A stretch of 64,000 nt of DNA from Ovis canadensis (taxonomy: Eukaryota; Chordata; Mammalia; Artiodactyla; Bovidae). The notes beneath the pieces were generated by a model. It was not told the origin of the DNA, ran no database searches, and saw nothing but the letters and a program-made list of their open reading frames with translations. The DNA is taken from assembly GCF_042477335.2 (NCBI RefSeq), contig NC_091255.1, positions 29,862,501-29,926,500 on the forward strand, given 5' to 3'. The position numbers and the translations under genes were made by a program. Shown piece by piece: positions 44,580 to 56,384 of this stretch. Every line of letters begins with the position of its first letter. The stretch's first letter is position 1.

Positions 44580-45460
44580 GTCATTCGGAGATTTCTCTAG
44601 ATATTTGGGCATTGTGTCCAGAAGGGCTCTCCCCGCGGAGATGCCTGCACACAGCCCCCTGCACGCGATGGCGGTCAGCGAAGAGCAAACAGAAGCTCTG
44701 GGTTGGAAGTAAAGCAACTTTTGCCTCCAAGCTCAGGACCTTCCTGGGCAACTGGGGCCGCCCCCCAGGCCTCCGGGGAGGAAGGAGCGCTCCGAGCTTA
44801 TCGAACGCCCGAGTCCCCTGGTCCGACTCCGTGCGCACCCGCCCTGCCCAAACCCCCCGCGCCCGCCTCCAGGAGTGGGGGCGCCTCGCGGGATGAAGTT
44901 TTGGAGAAGTGGGCTTGGAAAGCCTGGAGGAAAGCGGACCCACCTGACGGGAGTCCGCGGAGGCTGGTCCGGGGCTTCGGAGCGGGCGACCCTCGCGCAG
45001 TCGAGGCACCCGGGCGCCGCTGCCTGTTCCGGCGCTGGCGCGGCCGTTATTTGTACTCTCGGCCCCTCACATGGTCTGATCTCTAGATATCCGCCGCCAA
45101 AGAGCTCTTTAAGATTTTTTGCGTCACTTTGAGCAGCAGAAACTTTACGTTTCCCCGCTCTGCCTTCCTCCTGGGGATGGGGAGGGCTGCGGGGCTGGGT
45201 GGGCGGGCGTTCCAGAGAGTGGCGGCGGGGAGCGGGGAGGCGTGGACCGGGAGCCGGAGAGGGGGAAAGTGAAGGACCCCCCACTCGCACTACACACGCA
45301 CACACACTCGCCCCGCTAGAGGACCAGAGCTCTGAGTAGAGAGGGAGCCTGCGGCGGGGAGGGGCGGGCAGCAGGCTGAGCGGAGCCAGAAGTCCTAACC
45401 CCTCGTGCTCTTTAAGCTCGCGGGGGAGGAGCTGCTCCACAGCCCACAGGTGTAGTTCCT
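44580..45460. promoter_or_regulatory. SLC6A4: CpG island and promoter of SLC6A4
   Basis: GC- and CpG-rich block over the first exon. Reading the minus strand upstream of the inferred start near 45027: a TATA-like acaaataa at 45054-45047, an E-box at 45068-45073, and a TGACGCAA AP-1/CRE-like site at 45126-45119. A CCAAT box lies farther upstream near 45470. Site functions are inferred from motif form. Confidence 0.8.
44944..45027 (-). other. SLC6A4: SLC6A4 noncoding exon 1 (1A)
   Basis: The minus strand from acaggcagcggcgcccgggt through ccggaccagcctccgcggac to cccgtcag resembles the human exon 1A as I recall it, and is followed by a good donor (CAG/gtgggt). It has no ATG. The 5' end is inferred by analogy to the human start. 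Confidence 0.75.
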
Positions 45461-48400
45461 CCCCCAGCCAATAGCTCCCGAAACTTTATGTGTAGGTTTC
45501 AGCTCGATATCACTTTCTCAGAACCATCTCTCTGGACCACGGACACCTCCCCTCACCCCCATCCCGAATCCGGCCCTATTTTTCTTCCTGGGACTTAGCC
45601 CCTGGCTCTCCGTCCGGCTTCACCGCTGGGACGTGAACCCAGCCAGGAAGAGCTCAGCTGAACTCTGGTCCAGAAGGACCAGAAGGAATTAATTCCTCGG
45701 TATCCCCGGTTCCTTCAATACAGCCCAGCCTAGTGGCTCAAGGTAAAAACTAGCAGAAGTGAATGAATGAATGAAGCACTCTCCCACCTTGTTAGCCAGC
45801 TACAGGGGAAAGCAGTATAACAGAGGGTGTGGGTGGCGATCTGGTAAACGCGTGTGCCTGTGGTGTTGGGAGAGGGGATGAATTGCTAACAATATTTTAA
45901 TTATCTGAAGAAAACCAACAGGAGCCTATTGTGTTGAATTATGTCAATACATTACTTTGATACTTTAAAAAACCAAGTTTAAAAATAAACTTAATGTTAA
46001 ATTATCTTTTACAGTAAAAATTAATTTTAATTATTTAAAAATTTTAATTATTTAATAATTTTATTTTTTACATTTGAAAAGAACAGATGCAGTACTTGCT
46101 CCGGGATGTCCCTGAGGCTGAGATGGGAGGGCAAGGGCTGACCCGCCTACTTCTTCCCAGAGGCCAGGGTCCCAGCCAAGTAGAAGGCAGAAAAGAAACA
46201 GCAGTTACAAGTGTGCAACCCCTTCCTCCCCGCTACCCCCACCCGCCACTTGGACTGAACAGAACCCAGAAAACTGAGGGAGAATCCGGCTGAGTGGACC
46301 TGGAGTCTGCAGGGACGGGTTGAAACAACCTTCACTGGGCGTGGGCGGCGCCCCAACCTGGGAGGAATCAGTGTGAGATTCTGGCGCCACCTAGACGTCA
46401 GGGTGGGGATTGCAAGCAGAGCGGGGCTGGCGACTCCCGGGGAACTTTGGGCGTTTCATCCCGGGGTCGTATCCTGGGATGAGAGGCCCACGTCAGGCAG
46501 CCCCTCCCTTCAGATGGACACTGTGTGTGACCACTGTGTGAACGAGTGTAACAAGTGTAAGGTGTGGTTCTGAGGAGGGCCTGGGAGGGGGCTGGGACCC
46601 CAGCCCTTGGCTAAGCCTCTTGTCTCCACCCAGTCTGTCCTCCACGTTGGCTCAGGGTGGCTTTTTAACACCATGCCAGAGTCTCACGAGCCTGTTGACC
46701 ACTCATGACCTTCTTTCGAGACCTAATACCCATTCTTGCCCAGTCCCACCCCCACCCAGCCCCTCTCAGGGCTGTTTTCTTGGGTGTGGTCCCCTAGACC
46801 ACGGGACCTGGGTGAAACCCCAGCTCTGACCCTGTACTGTCTGCACGGGTTTATTCCCACACAAGGAAGTTCCTTCTTCTGGGCTGGTGTGGCCTTTGGC
46901 TCCCTCGTGTGTAAAATAGGGATCACGAGGGTGGTGGGCACCCCCGCGTGCCGGGCGGGAAGGGGCTGACGTGTGCAGTAACACCAGTGCCCTCTCCGCC
47001 TGAGGGGCACTGCCCACCCACCCTCTCTCCTCCGCTGGACTGCCTGGGCCAGTCTTCTCCCCTCGTAGTCTCTGGCCAAGGAGCACGATCAGAAAGAGCC
47101 GCTGGGATTACACAGACGCGACCTCTCCTTTGTTCCTCACGGTCTCCCTGGAAGAGTCCATGAAAAGTTGTTGCAGATGGGCCATCGACTCTCTGCACAG
47201 GCGCTTTCTCTTCTCCCCGTGGGTGTCGTCCCACAGAGACCAGGTGGCCTCCGCTGCCCCACTTTCGCCTCAACAAATCCAGACTCGCGCTTTCCTAACG
47301 CACAGCCTTCCCTGTCTCGCTCCCCACGCTCGTGCCACACCTGCCCTGGCTCTCTCCAGCGTCCAGACTCCCTCCCAGCACCCCCGCTTATTTCCCCTGG
47401 GACATGGTGTAGTGTAGGTGACAGGGTCCATGGCCAGCCAGGTGCGGGGACAGCACCTCCAGAGCAGGATTTGCTGTCACTGTGAGCCCTGGGCTCGTCC
47501 CCATAGGGTTCTACCTAGAAGCCCCCAGGGGAGGCTGTCTCTGATCCGGTGAAGCAAGGCCAAGGGGCGGGGAGGGAAAGCCCTTCAGGAGTGCCACGGG
47601 CGGGATGTGCAGGGGGTGTGGGAGAGGAATGCCCCGAGGAAGGCAGACAGCGTTTGCAAGTAGGTGGTATGTGTCCTTGGTCACTTTTTCCTGGCCCCGG
47701 GTCTCCCATTCCTTATGAGCCTATTACCTCTGCTAGACAAGACCCTGTTTCCCCAGATTTGATAGGTGTCGTGACTACCGTATGCTCTATGATATCTTTG
47801 GGTCAAGGTTTCTGGTTTTACTTCCTTCCTGAGGGATTCCCTCCCCTGACTATAAACACTTTTGCTGGTGCCATGGTCTGGAAGGCAGCTGTGTTTACCT
47901 TCCATCTTAGCAGAGACGTTGAAGCCAGAAGCACAAGTACCAGGATACCCCCAGCCCAGCTACATAGACCCGTGAGAACCCTCAGATCTTTCCTAAATGC
48001 CCACCTCCTCCACTGGGCTCTGAGTTCCCAAGGGAAGGGGCTCTGCCTCTCTCCAGGTCTTCACACCCATCCCTGCGTCAGCACACAGCACGCCCCACAA
48101 ACAAGTGTTGGCAATGGACAGCTAGGGAGATGCCCTCTACTCTTAGCCGACTTGAAGTGTGTAAGAAGCAGCACTTTTGGGACTGGTGAGTAAATCATGG
48201 AATATCTGACACTGGAGAATTGCCCAGCAGTGAAAGGAGTGAGGCGGTTTTCTCTGTGTATTGAAATCTCTGTAAGCATGTAGAAGAAACTGGGAATCCC
48301 AAGTGCTTTGGAGGGAAAGGACACGAAGAGCAGGAGGGAACCCTGCTTTTTCACTGTATTACCGTTCATACTACTTAAATGTTTGTCATGTTGGTGATAT

Positions 48401-48477
48401 TTTTCTACAACTTTTCCAGAAAAGCTTCATTTTAAAAAATTTGTAAAAGTTAAAGAAAAAAAAAAAAAAGAGGAAAG

Positions 48478-48592
48478 GACTTCCCTGGTGGTCCAGTGGT
48501 TAAGACTGCGCTTCCAGTGCAAGGGGCACAGATTCAATTCCTGGTTGGGGAACTAAGATCCCCTATGGTGCACTGCACGGCCAAAAAATAAA
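48478..48592 (+). mobile_element. CHR-type tRNA-Glu SINE
   Basis: ggacttccctggtggtccag, gattcaattcctggttgggg and cactgcacggccaaaaaata, with an A-rich tail. Confidence 0.88.
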
Positions 48593-49729
48593 AATGAACA
48601 AAATAACAATGAGAACAATAAAATATCTTTTAAAAAGAAAGAAAAAGAGAGGAGAAAGGGGCCCCAAGCTATGGCAAAGCAGGGGAGAAGCCTAGAGGAT
48701 TTTCAGTGCAGCTCCCTCTCTTGCAGTGCAAACTGTTTCCTTCCCAAATGGGGCTGAATTACTCAGTACCACTGTAGGGTTTTTTTGTTCCCTTAGGAAG
48801 GAGGCAAATATTTTCTCTCTAACTTACTAATAAGGATGCTGTGAGCCAGGAGGTGACATCCAGGGCTTTGCTCAGGGTCTGAGCAAGAGGGACAGAATTA
48901 TTTTTAGAACCCACGTTCTCTGCTTCTAGCCCCTGAAGTCACGCTCCTCCCCTCCCTCCCACTCCCAGCTTTCTCGGTCTGCTCAAGACGACAGAACACT
49001 CCCCTCTCTTTAGCTCTTCTTCCCCTCCAGGAACTTCAAGATAACTGGGGCCTCTGCATAGAGGGAGGTTTTCCCCCTCAGTCTCTTCTTGGAAAACTGA
49101 TCACCCTCATCCTTGATGTCTGTGGTCACTGTGGTTAGAAGTTAGATTAAAATGGGTCAGTTTTTCTTTTCCTTCTCCAACTTCGAGCCCTTTCCTAACT
49201 ATGATGACATTTACTGGAAAACTTCACTCATAGCAAGTCATCTGCTTTTGCCACGGGCTCATGTATACACATCTTATTTTGCGAACTACACGATAAACTT
49301 CTGAAGGGCAGGGAATTGCTTTAACCCCCCGAGGGCCTTGCTCGATGATGGACACATTGGAGAAGCTCTGTGAGAACTGTTATTACCAATAGCTCCCATC
49401 TATTGAGCATGTGTCTCCCACGTACAGATATTGTCTGCCTCCTTTTTTGTTCTTTTCCTACCACATGGGTAATATGCATTTTTCAACCCTTTGGCTGTAT
49501 TTTGTGTTATTAAAAATAGATTTTAGTTTTTTCTCCTTTTTGAGCTGTGACCTTTCCTATATTTAATACATTTCAAAAAGCTTTTCAATAAAGATGGCGT
49601 GGAGACTGAGACTCAGAGAGGGTCAGTGACTGGTCCCTGCCCTACATGGCTCCAAGGGGCTCAGCCAGCCCCCCTGCCTGAGTCCCAAGGTGCTGGGATT
49701 CTCCCTCTCCTGGGCTGACTTTTTCTTTT

Positions 49730-50048
49730 AAAAATATTTTTATTTACTTTGGTTGTGTGGGGTCTTGGCTGCTGTGCGCAGGCTTTTCTCTCGTTGTGGT
49801 GAGTGGGGGTGACTCGAGTTGAGATGCACGGGCTTTTCATCACAGTGGCTCTTTTCGTGCAGAGCACAGGCTCTAGGGAACATGGGCTTCAGCAGTCGAG
49901 GCTCCCTGGCTCTAGAGCACAGGCTCAGTAGGCGTGGCGCAGGGGCTTAGTTGCTTTGAGACACGTGGGATCTTCCTGGACCAGGGATTGAACCCGTGTC
50001 TCTTGCAATGGCAGGTGGATTCTTTATCACTGAGCCACTGGGAATCCC
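49730..50048 (-). mobile_element. CHR-1-like SINE
   Basis: Reverse tRNA-Glu SINE with long body: ggttgtgtggggtcttggct, ggctctagagcacaggctca and gaccagggattgaacccgtg. Same family as 57505-57812. Confidence 0.82.
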
Positions 50049-51235
50049 TGCCGGGCTGATTTGAAGCCAGAAAGGTGCAGGTAGTGAGAAAAGTGAAGAA
50101 AACCTTGGAGGGGTCTACCTCCCCCTTCTACTCCCCTAAAGCCAGTCACCCTGAAATCTAGACCTTCCTGTTAAGCACTGACGTACGAAGATCCACAGGG
50201 GCTTTGTTCTCATTCTACTCGTCCCTCCTGAGCAAGTTAGTGCAAAGCCCACTTCGGATGTATACATAAACTTTTAATTGAATACAGCTGTCAGAATATA
50301 GGGCATTTCCCATCAGTCAGTCAACCATATTTACCATGAGCCAGGCTTGTGAATACAGTGGTAAGACAAAGCTGCTGCCCTTGGGGAACTGACAGGAAGA
50401 ATCGACACATAAACATAGAAACAAACAAGAATTTTAGAAAGTGATAGAAGTGAAGGCAATCGATCCCAGTTATCGTATAGAGGCAAGGGTAGAGGTGGTG
50501 GAGGTGGTGAGGTGGGGGCAGCTGGCTACTCAGTTGAGGTGACGGCCTTGATGTTTGAGCCGTGACCTGAATCATAAGAAGTCAGCCTTTAGGCTGAGGG
50601 AACAGTTTTAGGATGAGGGAACAGCTAGGAGGCGGGAATGCGCTTGGTGCATTTGAAGGACAAAGTGGGAGTGGGGTGTGACTGTCTGATGCAGGGTGAA
50701 CAAGAATGGAAGGGAGGAAGTTGGGTCTGGAGAGGCGGGCAGGGGCCTCAAGGGAGGAGGCTGTGCGCCTGTCACTGAATGTGTCCATGAAGAACTTCAA
50801 GGATTCCTTATCCATCTTGGAGAAGTCTAGACAAGATGACCTCTAGGGGCCCTCTCGGGTGAGAGGCAAGTGGGCTGCAATTTAAGTCAAGCACATTCTG
50901 ATACTTTCCACCATCTACCCGCCCTGTCTCAGCCACTCCATTCTTCTGCAAAGCAGATAATTTTAAAAAATAAAACAAAACATTGACTTAGGATAGGCTG
51001 AGAGATGGTTCCAGAGCCCACCCCATCCACTTTAAGAGGAGCTGCTAGATAGCTTTTCTCAAAGAGTAATCAAGAGAGAAAAAGCAGGTAGTATTCAAAC
51101 TGTACCAAGGAAGACAAAAGGGCAGAAGGGCTTCCTACCTTCACTCAGTCCTGTTTGCAAATACCTGTGGCTGCTATGAATAGGACACTCCCCCTCTCTC
51201 TTCCTTTCCCTTTGTTGTCATGTGTAAAGGGTTTG

Positions 51236-51636
51236 TGGAGAAGGCAATGGCACCCCACTCCAGTACTCTTGCCTGGAAAATCCCATGGACGGAGCAGCCT
51301 GGTAGGCTGCAGTCCATGGGGTCACTAAGAGTCGGACACGTCTAAGCGACTTCACTTTCACTTTCATGCACTGGAGAAGGAAATGGCAACCCACTCCAGT
51401 GTTCTTGCCTGAAGAATCCCAGGGATGAGGGAGCCTGGTAGGCTGCAGTCCATGGGGTCGCCAAGAGTCAGACACGACTGAGCAACTTCACTTTCACTTT
51501 TCACTTTCATACATTGGAGAAGGAAATGGCAGTCCACTCCAGTGTTCTTGCCTGGAGAATCCCAGGGATGGGGGAGCCTGGTGGGCTGCCGTCTATGGGG
51601 TCGCACAGAGTTGGACATGACTGAAGTAACTTAGCA
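51236..51636 (+). mobile_element. Trimeric Bov-A SINE with 12-bp target-site duplication
   Basis: Three successive BovA units start at about 51236, 51371 and 51515, each with ggagaaggaaatggca-like heads, actccagtnttcttgcctg and gggtcnccaagagtc. The whole is bounded by gtaaagggtttg at 51224-51235 and 51637-51648. There is no tRNA head. Confidence 0.93.
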
Positions 51637-53366
51637 GTAAAGGGTTTGAATTTTGAAAAGGAAACAAGAACAACTCTGGCCAATTGATTCCTAGTTTTCA
51701 ATCAAATTGTGTCACAGACCCCAAGGAAGTAGGCTCATCTTCATGAAAAGCAGCAATGGTTCTGAACAAGCAGTCCCAACTATGGGGATGCCCATCTGAT
51801 ACTACTTACCAGGAAAGAAAAATCTAGCCTCATCAGTGACTGTGGCCAGTCAGCAACAAGTTCCACCCAGGCCACACAATCAAAGAAGTGGGAATGAACA
51901 TTCAAGTGCCCTGGCGCTGCCAACAGCAAATGAGAATTCAGTGGCTCTTTGACAACAAGCTGGAGCACGCTGATGGATCCACAGCCACATCCTGGAGGAA
52001 TGATGTCTCATTATCAGGTCCTGGCTTCTTGGATGTGTAGGGTCAGCATGACTCTACATATCTCAAGAGGGTTCCTGGAGCTGGCAAGGACCTTCCAGAG
52101 GTAAGAGTATCATTGGAAGAGCGACAGGAAGACAATTCACACCTTCTCAGTTCCCAGTTCACCAGTCACCCAAATGTTAGCAAGTTCTCCCAGTTCAGAC
52201 GGCTGGCTAAAACTCTGGCCCATTTCATCTTCGGTAGAGAAGACATACCCACCATCCTTTATGTTTCTCTCCACAGGATCCTAATTTTATTTGGAAAATA
52301 GCTTCTATTCAATATTTGGTTATGGAGATTATCTTTTATATATTTGGATTCGGTTAGTAATATTTGGTTAGGAATTTTGCATCTCTTTATGGAGGAGATT
52401 TGCATGTACTTTTTTCTTTTTTTGTTAGGGTTATGGCAGTCTCATAAAATAATCCTTTATGCCACAGAATAGCTCTTTATGTCTTTCTTCTTAACCTAAT
52501 CGCAGTTCCCCGGAGAACACTTGCAATCTCTGCACACTAGGGCTCTAGGAGCCCAGTATGGCTGAGGATATTCAAAATGCAAATGCCCACATAGGGTACT
52601 TTCATCTTCAGCTCAGTTTCTGACCTCCAGGCCATAAACTAGTTTTCTCTATGGAGAAGAAATCTTGAATTGGCGCCTGCTGAGAGCGGGAGGGGCAAGC
52701 ACCTAGCTACCCAAGGCAGGGAGGCAATCTAGCTTTCAGTAACCCAGAGTAACCCTCTGATGCTAGCATATCTGAGCTTTGGGGGTTGGGGGGGTCAGGG
52801 GAGAGGGTTACACAGTGTAAACTGGTTTGCTTATCACTAGCTGTCTCCACTGCTGAATCAGGATTCAACTTTTTCAGTTCTGCTAAATCTTTCAATGTCT
52901 CACTCTGCTTTTCAGTTTGTTTCTTCTCTCCCTTCTTCCCGGGGTTTGGGGATATATGTCTTCCAAACAGGTCCCTTCATTATCACTTCTGACAACATTA
53001 AGGGTATCTTATATTTTTCTACCTGCAGTATAATGGTAGCCTCCTCTCAACTTCTTTTGTGTGCGTCTGTACTTTTGGGGGGGATCAGTCTTACCCAACA
53101 TGTTAATTTGCTTTTCTTTTTTTTAAAAGAGCCACTTGTAATATAAATGCAAAAGAGACAGTCTGTTTAGCAAATGGTGCTGGGAAAGTTGGAGAGCTGC
53201 ATGTAAATCAATGAATTCAGAATACACCCTCACACCATGCACAAAAATAAACTCAAAATGGCTTAAAGACTTAAACATAAGACATGACATCATAAAACTC
53301 GAAGACAGCATAAGCAACACATTCTCTGACATAAATCATATCAATGTTTTCTTAAGTCAGTCTCCC

Positions 53367-54020
53367 AGTTCAGTTCAGTCGCTCAGTCATGTCCAACTCT
53401 TTGCGACCCCATGAATCGCAGCACGCCAGGCCTCCCTGTCCACCACTATCTCCCGGAGTTCACTCAGACTCATGTCCACCGAGTCCGTGATGCCATCCAA
53501 CCATCTCATCCTCAGTCGCCCCCTTCTCCTCCTGCCCCCAATCCCTCCCAGCATCAGTCTTTTCCAATGAGTCAACTCTTCGCATGAGGTAGCCAAAGTA
53601 CTGGAGTTTCAGCTTTAGCATCATTCCTTCCAAAGAAATCCCAGGGTTGATCTCCTTCAGAATGTACTGGTTGGATCTCCTTGCAGTCCAAGGGACTCTC
53701 AAGAGTCTTCCCCAACACCACAGTTCAAACACATCAATTCTTCGGCACTCAGCCTTCTTCACAGTCCAACTCTCACATCCATATGTGACCACAGGAAAAA
53801 CCATAGCCTTGACTAGATGGACCTTAGTCGGCAAAGTAATGTCTCTGCTTTTGAATATACTATCTAGGTTGGTCATAACTTTTCTTCCAAGGAGTAAGCG
53901 TCTTTTAATTTCATGGCTGCAATCACCATCTGCAGTGATTTTGGAGCCCCCCAAAATAAAATCTGACACTGGCATCCGGTCCCATCACTTCATGGGAAAT
54001 AGATGGGGAAACAGTGGAAA
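53367..54020 (-). mobile_element. BovB (RTE) LINE 3' end with 5' inversion
   Basis: Minus-orientation BovB. The minus strand at 53460-53975 encodes part of the reverse transcriptase C-terminal region (KVHLVKAMVFPVVTYGCESW; RRIDVFELWCWGRLLRVPWT). Target-site duplication cagtctccc at 53358-53366 and 54021-54029. The terminal 50 bp (53971-54020) are in the opposite orientation to the rest. Confidence 0.94.
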
Positions 54021-54663
54021 CAGTCTCCCAAGGCAATAGCAATAAAACCAAAAATAAACAAATGGAACCTAATCAAACTTACAAGCTTTTGCACAGCAAA
54101 GGAAACCGTAAATGAAAAAAGAAAAAAAAGACAACCTAAAGAATGGGAGAAAATATTTGCAAAATGATGCAACTGGCAAGAACTTAATCTCCAAAATATA
54201 CAAACAGCTCATACAACTCAACAACAAGAAACAATCAACCCAGCTGAAAAATGGGCAGATGACCTATATAGACATTTCTCTATATACAGATAGCCAATAG
54301 GCATATGAAAAGATTCTCAACATCATTAATCATTAGAAAAATGCAAATCAAAACTACAATGAGCTATCACTTCACACCAGTCAGAATGGCCATCATTAAA
54401 GTCTACAAGTAACAAATGCTGTAGAGGGTGTGGAGAAAAGGAAAGCCCTCCCTCTCACACTGTTGGTGGGAATGTAAATTGGAGCAGCCACTATGGAAAA
54501 CAGTATGGAGTTTCCTCAGAAACACTAAAGAGTTGCCATATGATCCAGCAATCCCATTCCTGGGCACATAACCAGACAAAACAATAATTCAAAAAGATAC
54601 AACCGAAGTGTCCACTGACAGATGAATGGACAAAGAAGATGTGGTACATTTATACAGCAGAGT

Positions 54664-54770
54664 ACTCAGTTCAATTCAGCTGCTTAGTCGTGTCCGACTT
54701 CCTGCGACCCCATGGACTGCTGTACACCAGGCTTCCCTGTCCATCGCCAACTCCAACAGAACAGTAAAAT
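54664..54770 (-). mobile_element. Bov-A fragment nested in L1
   Basis: ttcagctgcttagtcgtgtc, cgaccccatggactgctgt and ccaggcttccctgtccatcg interrupt the L1 text between gtacatttatacagcag and atactactcagccataaaaa. Confidence 0.88.
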
Positions 54771-55089
54771 ACTACTCAGCCATAAAAATGAATGACACAG
54801 TGCCATCTGCAGCAACACGGGTGCCATGAGAGATCACATGAAGTGAAGTCAGAAAGAGAAAACTACTGCACGGTATCATTTATATGTGGAACATGGCGCA
54901 AATGAACCTAGTACACAACAGAAACAGACTCACAGACCTAAGAGAACAGACTTGCGGCTGCCAAGGGGAAGAGCAGAAAGGAAAGGGGCGGACTGAGAGC
55001 TCTGGGTTAGTTGATGCAAACCATTACATTTAGAATGGATAAACAACAACAACAAAGGAAACTAAAAAGAAAATCCATCTGTTAAAAAA

Positions 55090-55225
55090 AAAATTCCATT
55101 TGACAATTTGCTTTTTTCTGAAACATTTAAGCCTTTTATGGACATTGAAATTATTGACACATTTAAGTTTCTATCTTATTTTGGACACAGTACCTGCCCT
55201 GTGTTTTCTTTCTCTCCACTATCTT

Positions 55226-55263
<38 letters not shown>

Positions 55264-55885
55264 TTGATGGGAAAGTACATCCTGTTTTATTTTAGTAATC
55301 TGGAAACTTCTAGCACATATAATAAACATAGCAAAGCCTAAAGTTAATCAATGTACTGATCCTCTTCCTGAATGACATTAAGGACTTGAGAGTATGTATG
55401 CTTATTCTAATCATCTCCCTGGTTACCTATTTTTATGTATTTTGGTTTTATCTTCTCTGGAACTGTATGAGACTACCCATAGTCACTTCCTGTTCAGATG
55501 GTGCACGTTTATCACTTTCTTCAATTCTACATTCCTTTGTTGAATTTCAGAACTTCTGTATTAAGAGATCACTGTTGTTCTGCTTGGGAAACAATTTTTG
55601 AAATAGTCTTTTATTTCACCTCTGTTCTTCAAAGACAGTTTTGGTCAGTATAGAATTCTAGGTTCATGGTTAATTTCTAATTGTCCTTTGAAGGCACTTT
55701 TCACCGTCTTTGGACATACATAGTTGCTGATGAGAAGTCAGCAGTCAATTTCATTGTCTTTTCTTTGGAGGCAATCTGTGTTGTTTCTTCCTGGATACCT
55801 TTAAGATTTGTTCTGAGGTTTCACCATGATGTGTCTGGAAATGGATTTATCCTGCTTGGAACAGGATTACTAGAATATTGTAAAC
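55090..55885 (-). mobile_element. Old L1 fragment, antisense
   Basis: Text such as agtatagaattctaggttca, gctgatgagaagtcagcagt and ttcaccatgatgtgtctgga is characteristic of antisense L1. It contains a (TA)n at 55229-55261. Confidence 0.7.
55229..55261. repeat. (TA)n microsatellite
   Basis: About 16 uninterrupted TA units. Confidence 0.95.
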
Positions 55886-56384
55886 ACTGATTAACACCTG
55901 AGCCTAACTTAATGTTATCTTGGAAAGTCCTGTGACAAACAATATTCCATGCTAGAACTAAGAAGATTCTTTCAAAGCCTGAAAGGCAGAGGACTCAGGC
56001 ACCAACAGAAATGTTGATTAGGATGCTGTATTTCTTTGCTTTCAGTGAGAGGCCAGTCTTAGTAAAATACACACTCTTCAGCCCACTCTAAGGCTGGACC
56101 CAGCCGGGCCTTACTTCCCACTCTTGCAGTGACCCTGTTGCTTGGAGAAATGATGGTTAAGCAGCAGAGGCACCAGCTCTTCTAAACATGGTGCCTAGAA
56201 GCCCTCTGCAGAAGCCAGCAAGGATCCGTACAGGCTGGGAAGGATCACACATCCCACAGAGAAGCCAAGGTGGAGACGCTCTGAACCATCTTGCTGTCTC
56301 TTCACTTTCAAGAACATGAGCCACCTGGCTACTTTCCTTTATAGCCAAATAAGCACACACTTCTTAGGTCAAATAAGCCAACAT

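Larger units (their letters stand above)
33074..44943 (-). other. SLC6A4: SLC6A4 intron 1
   Basis: 11.9-kb intron in the 5' UTR. It holds a MIR (38080-38275), a (GA)n tract (39856-39896), two adjacent Bov-tA copies (41728-42140) and a pair of overlapping inverted repeats (44112-44159). Human SLC6A4 has an alternative noncoding exon 1B; I could not place it. The remainder shows only chance ORFs. Confidence 0.8.
45461..51220. other. Intergenic region upstream of SLC6A4
   Basis: No gene recognised. AT-rich low-complexity DNA at 45950-46080, GC-rich DNA at 46100-47700 with only chance ORFs, a CHR-type SINE (48478), a MIR piece near 49570-49640 and a CHR-type SINE (49730). No tandem repeat like the primate 5-HTTLPR is seen at the matching distance. 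Confidence 0.8.
53125..55093 (+). mobile_element. L1 3' portion, interrupted by BovB and Bov-A
   Basis: Forward L1 ORF2 3' region: aatggtgctgggaaagttgg (53174), then after the BovB tcccaaggcaatagcaataa (54025), gggcagatgacctatataga (54252), and aatggccatcattaaagtct (54386). It ends near an A-rich tail at 55084-55093. ORF2 is broken by the insertions and stops. Confidence 0.9.
51221..56384. other. Intergenic region between SLC6A4 promoter and BLMH 3' end
   Basis: Trimeric Bov-A at 51236-51636; 51650-53120 holds unassigned sequence that may be an old LTR or pseudogene but which I cannot name; an L1 with nested BovB and Bov-A at 53125-55093; antisense old L1 at 55090-55885. No gene recognised. 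Confidence 0.75.

Noticed and set aside
44733-45440. 235-codon minus-strand ORF in the CpG island
   Set aside because: GC-rich DNA gives long chance ORFs; it overlaps the noncoding exon 1 and its composition (Pro, Arg, Ser, Gly) has no family pattern.
46723-48193. Several ORFs of 100-214 codons upstream of SLC6A4
   Set aside because: Low stop density in GC-rich sequence; no splice structure, domain or similarity recognised.
51650-53120. Possible old LTR or processed pseudogene in this interval
   Set aside because: I could not match the sequence to a named family or gene; there is no clear ORF, so no call was made.
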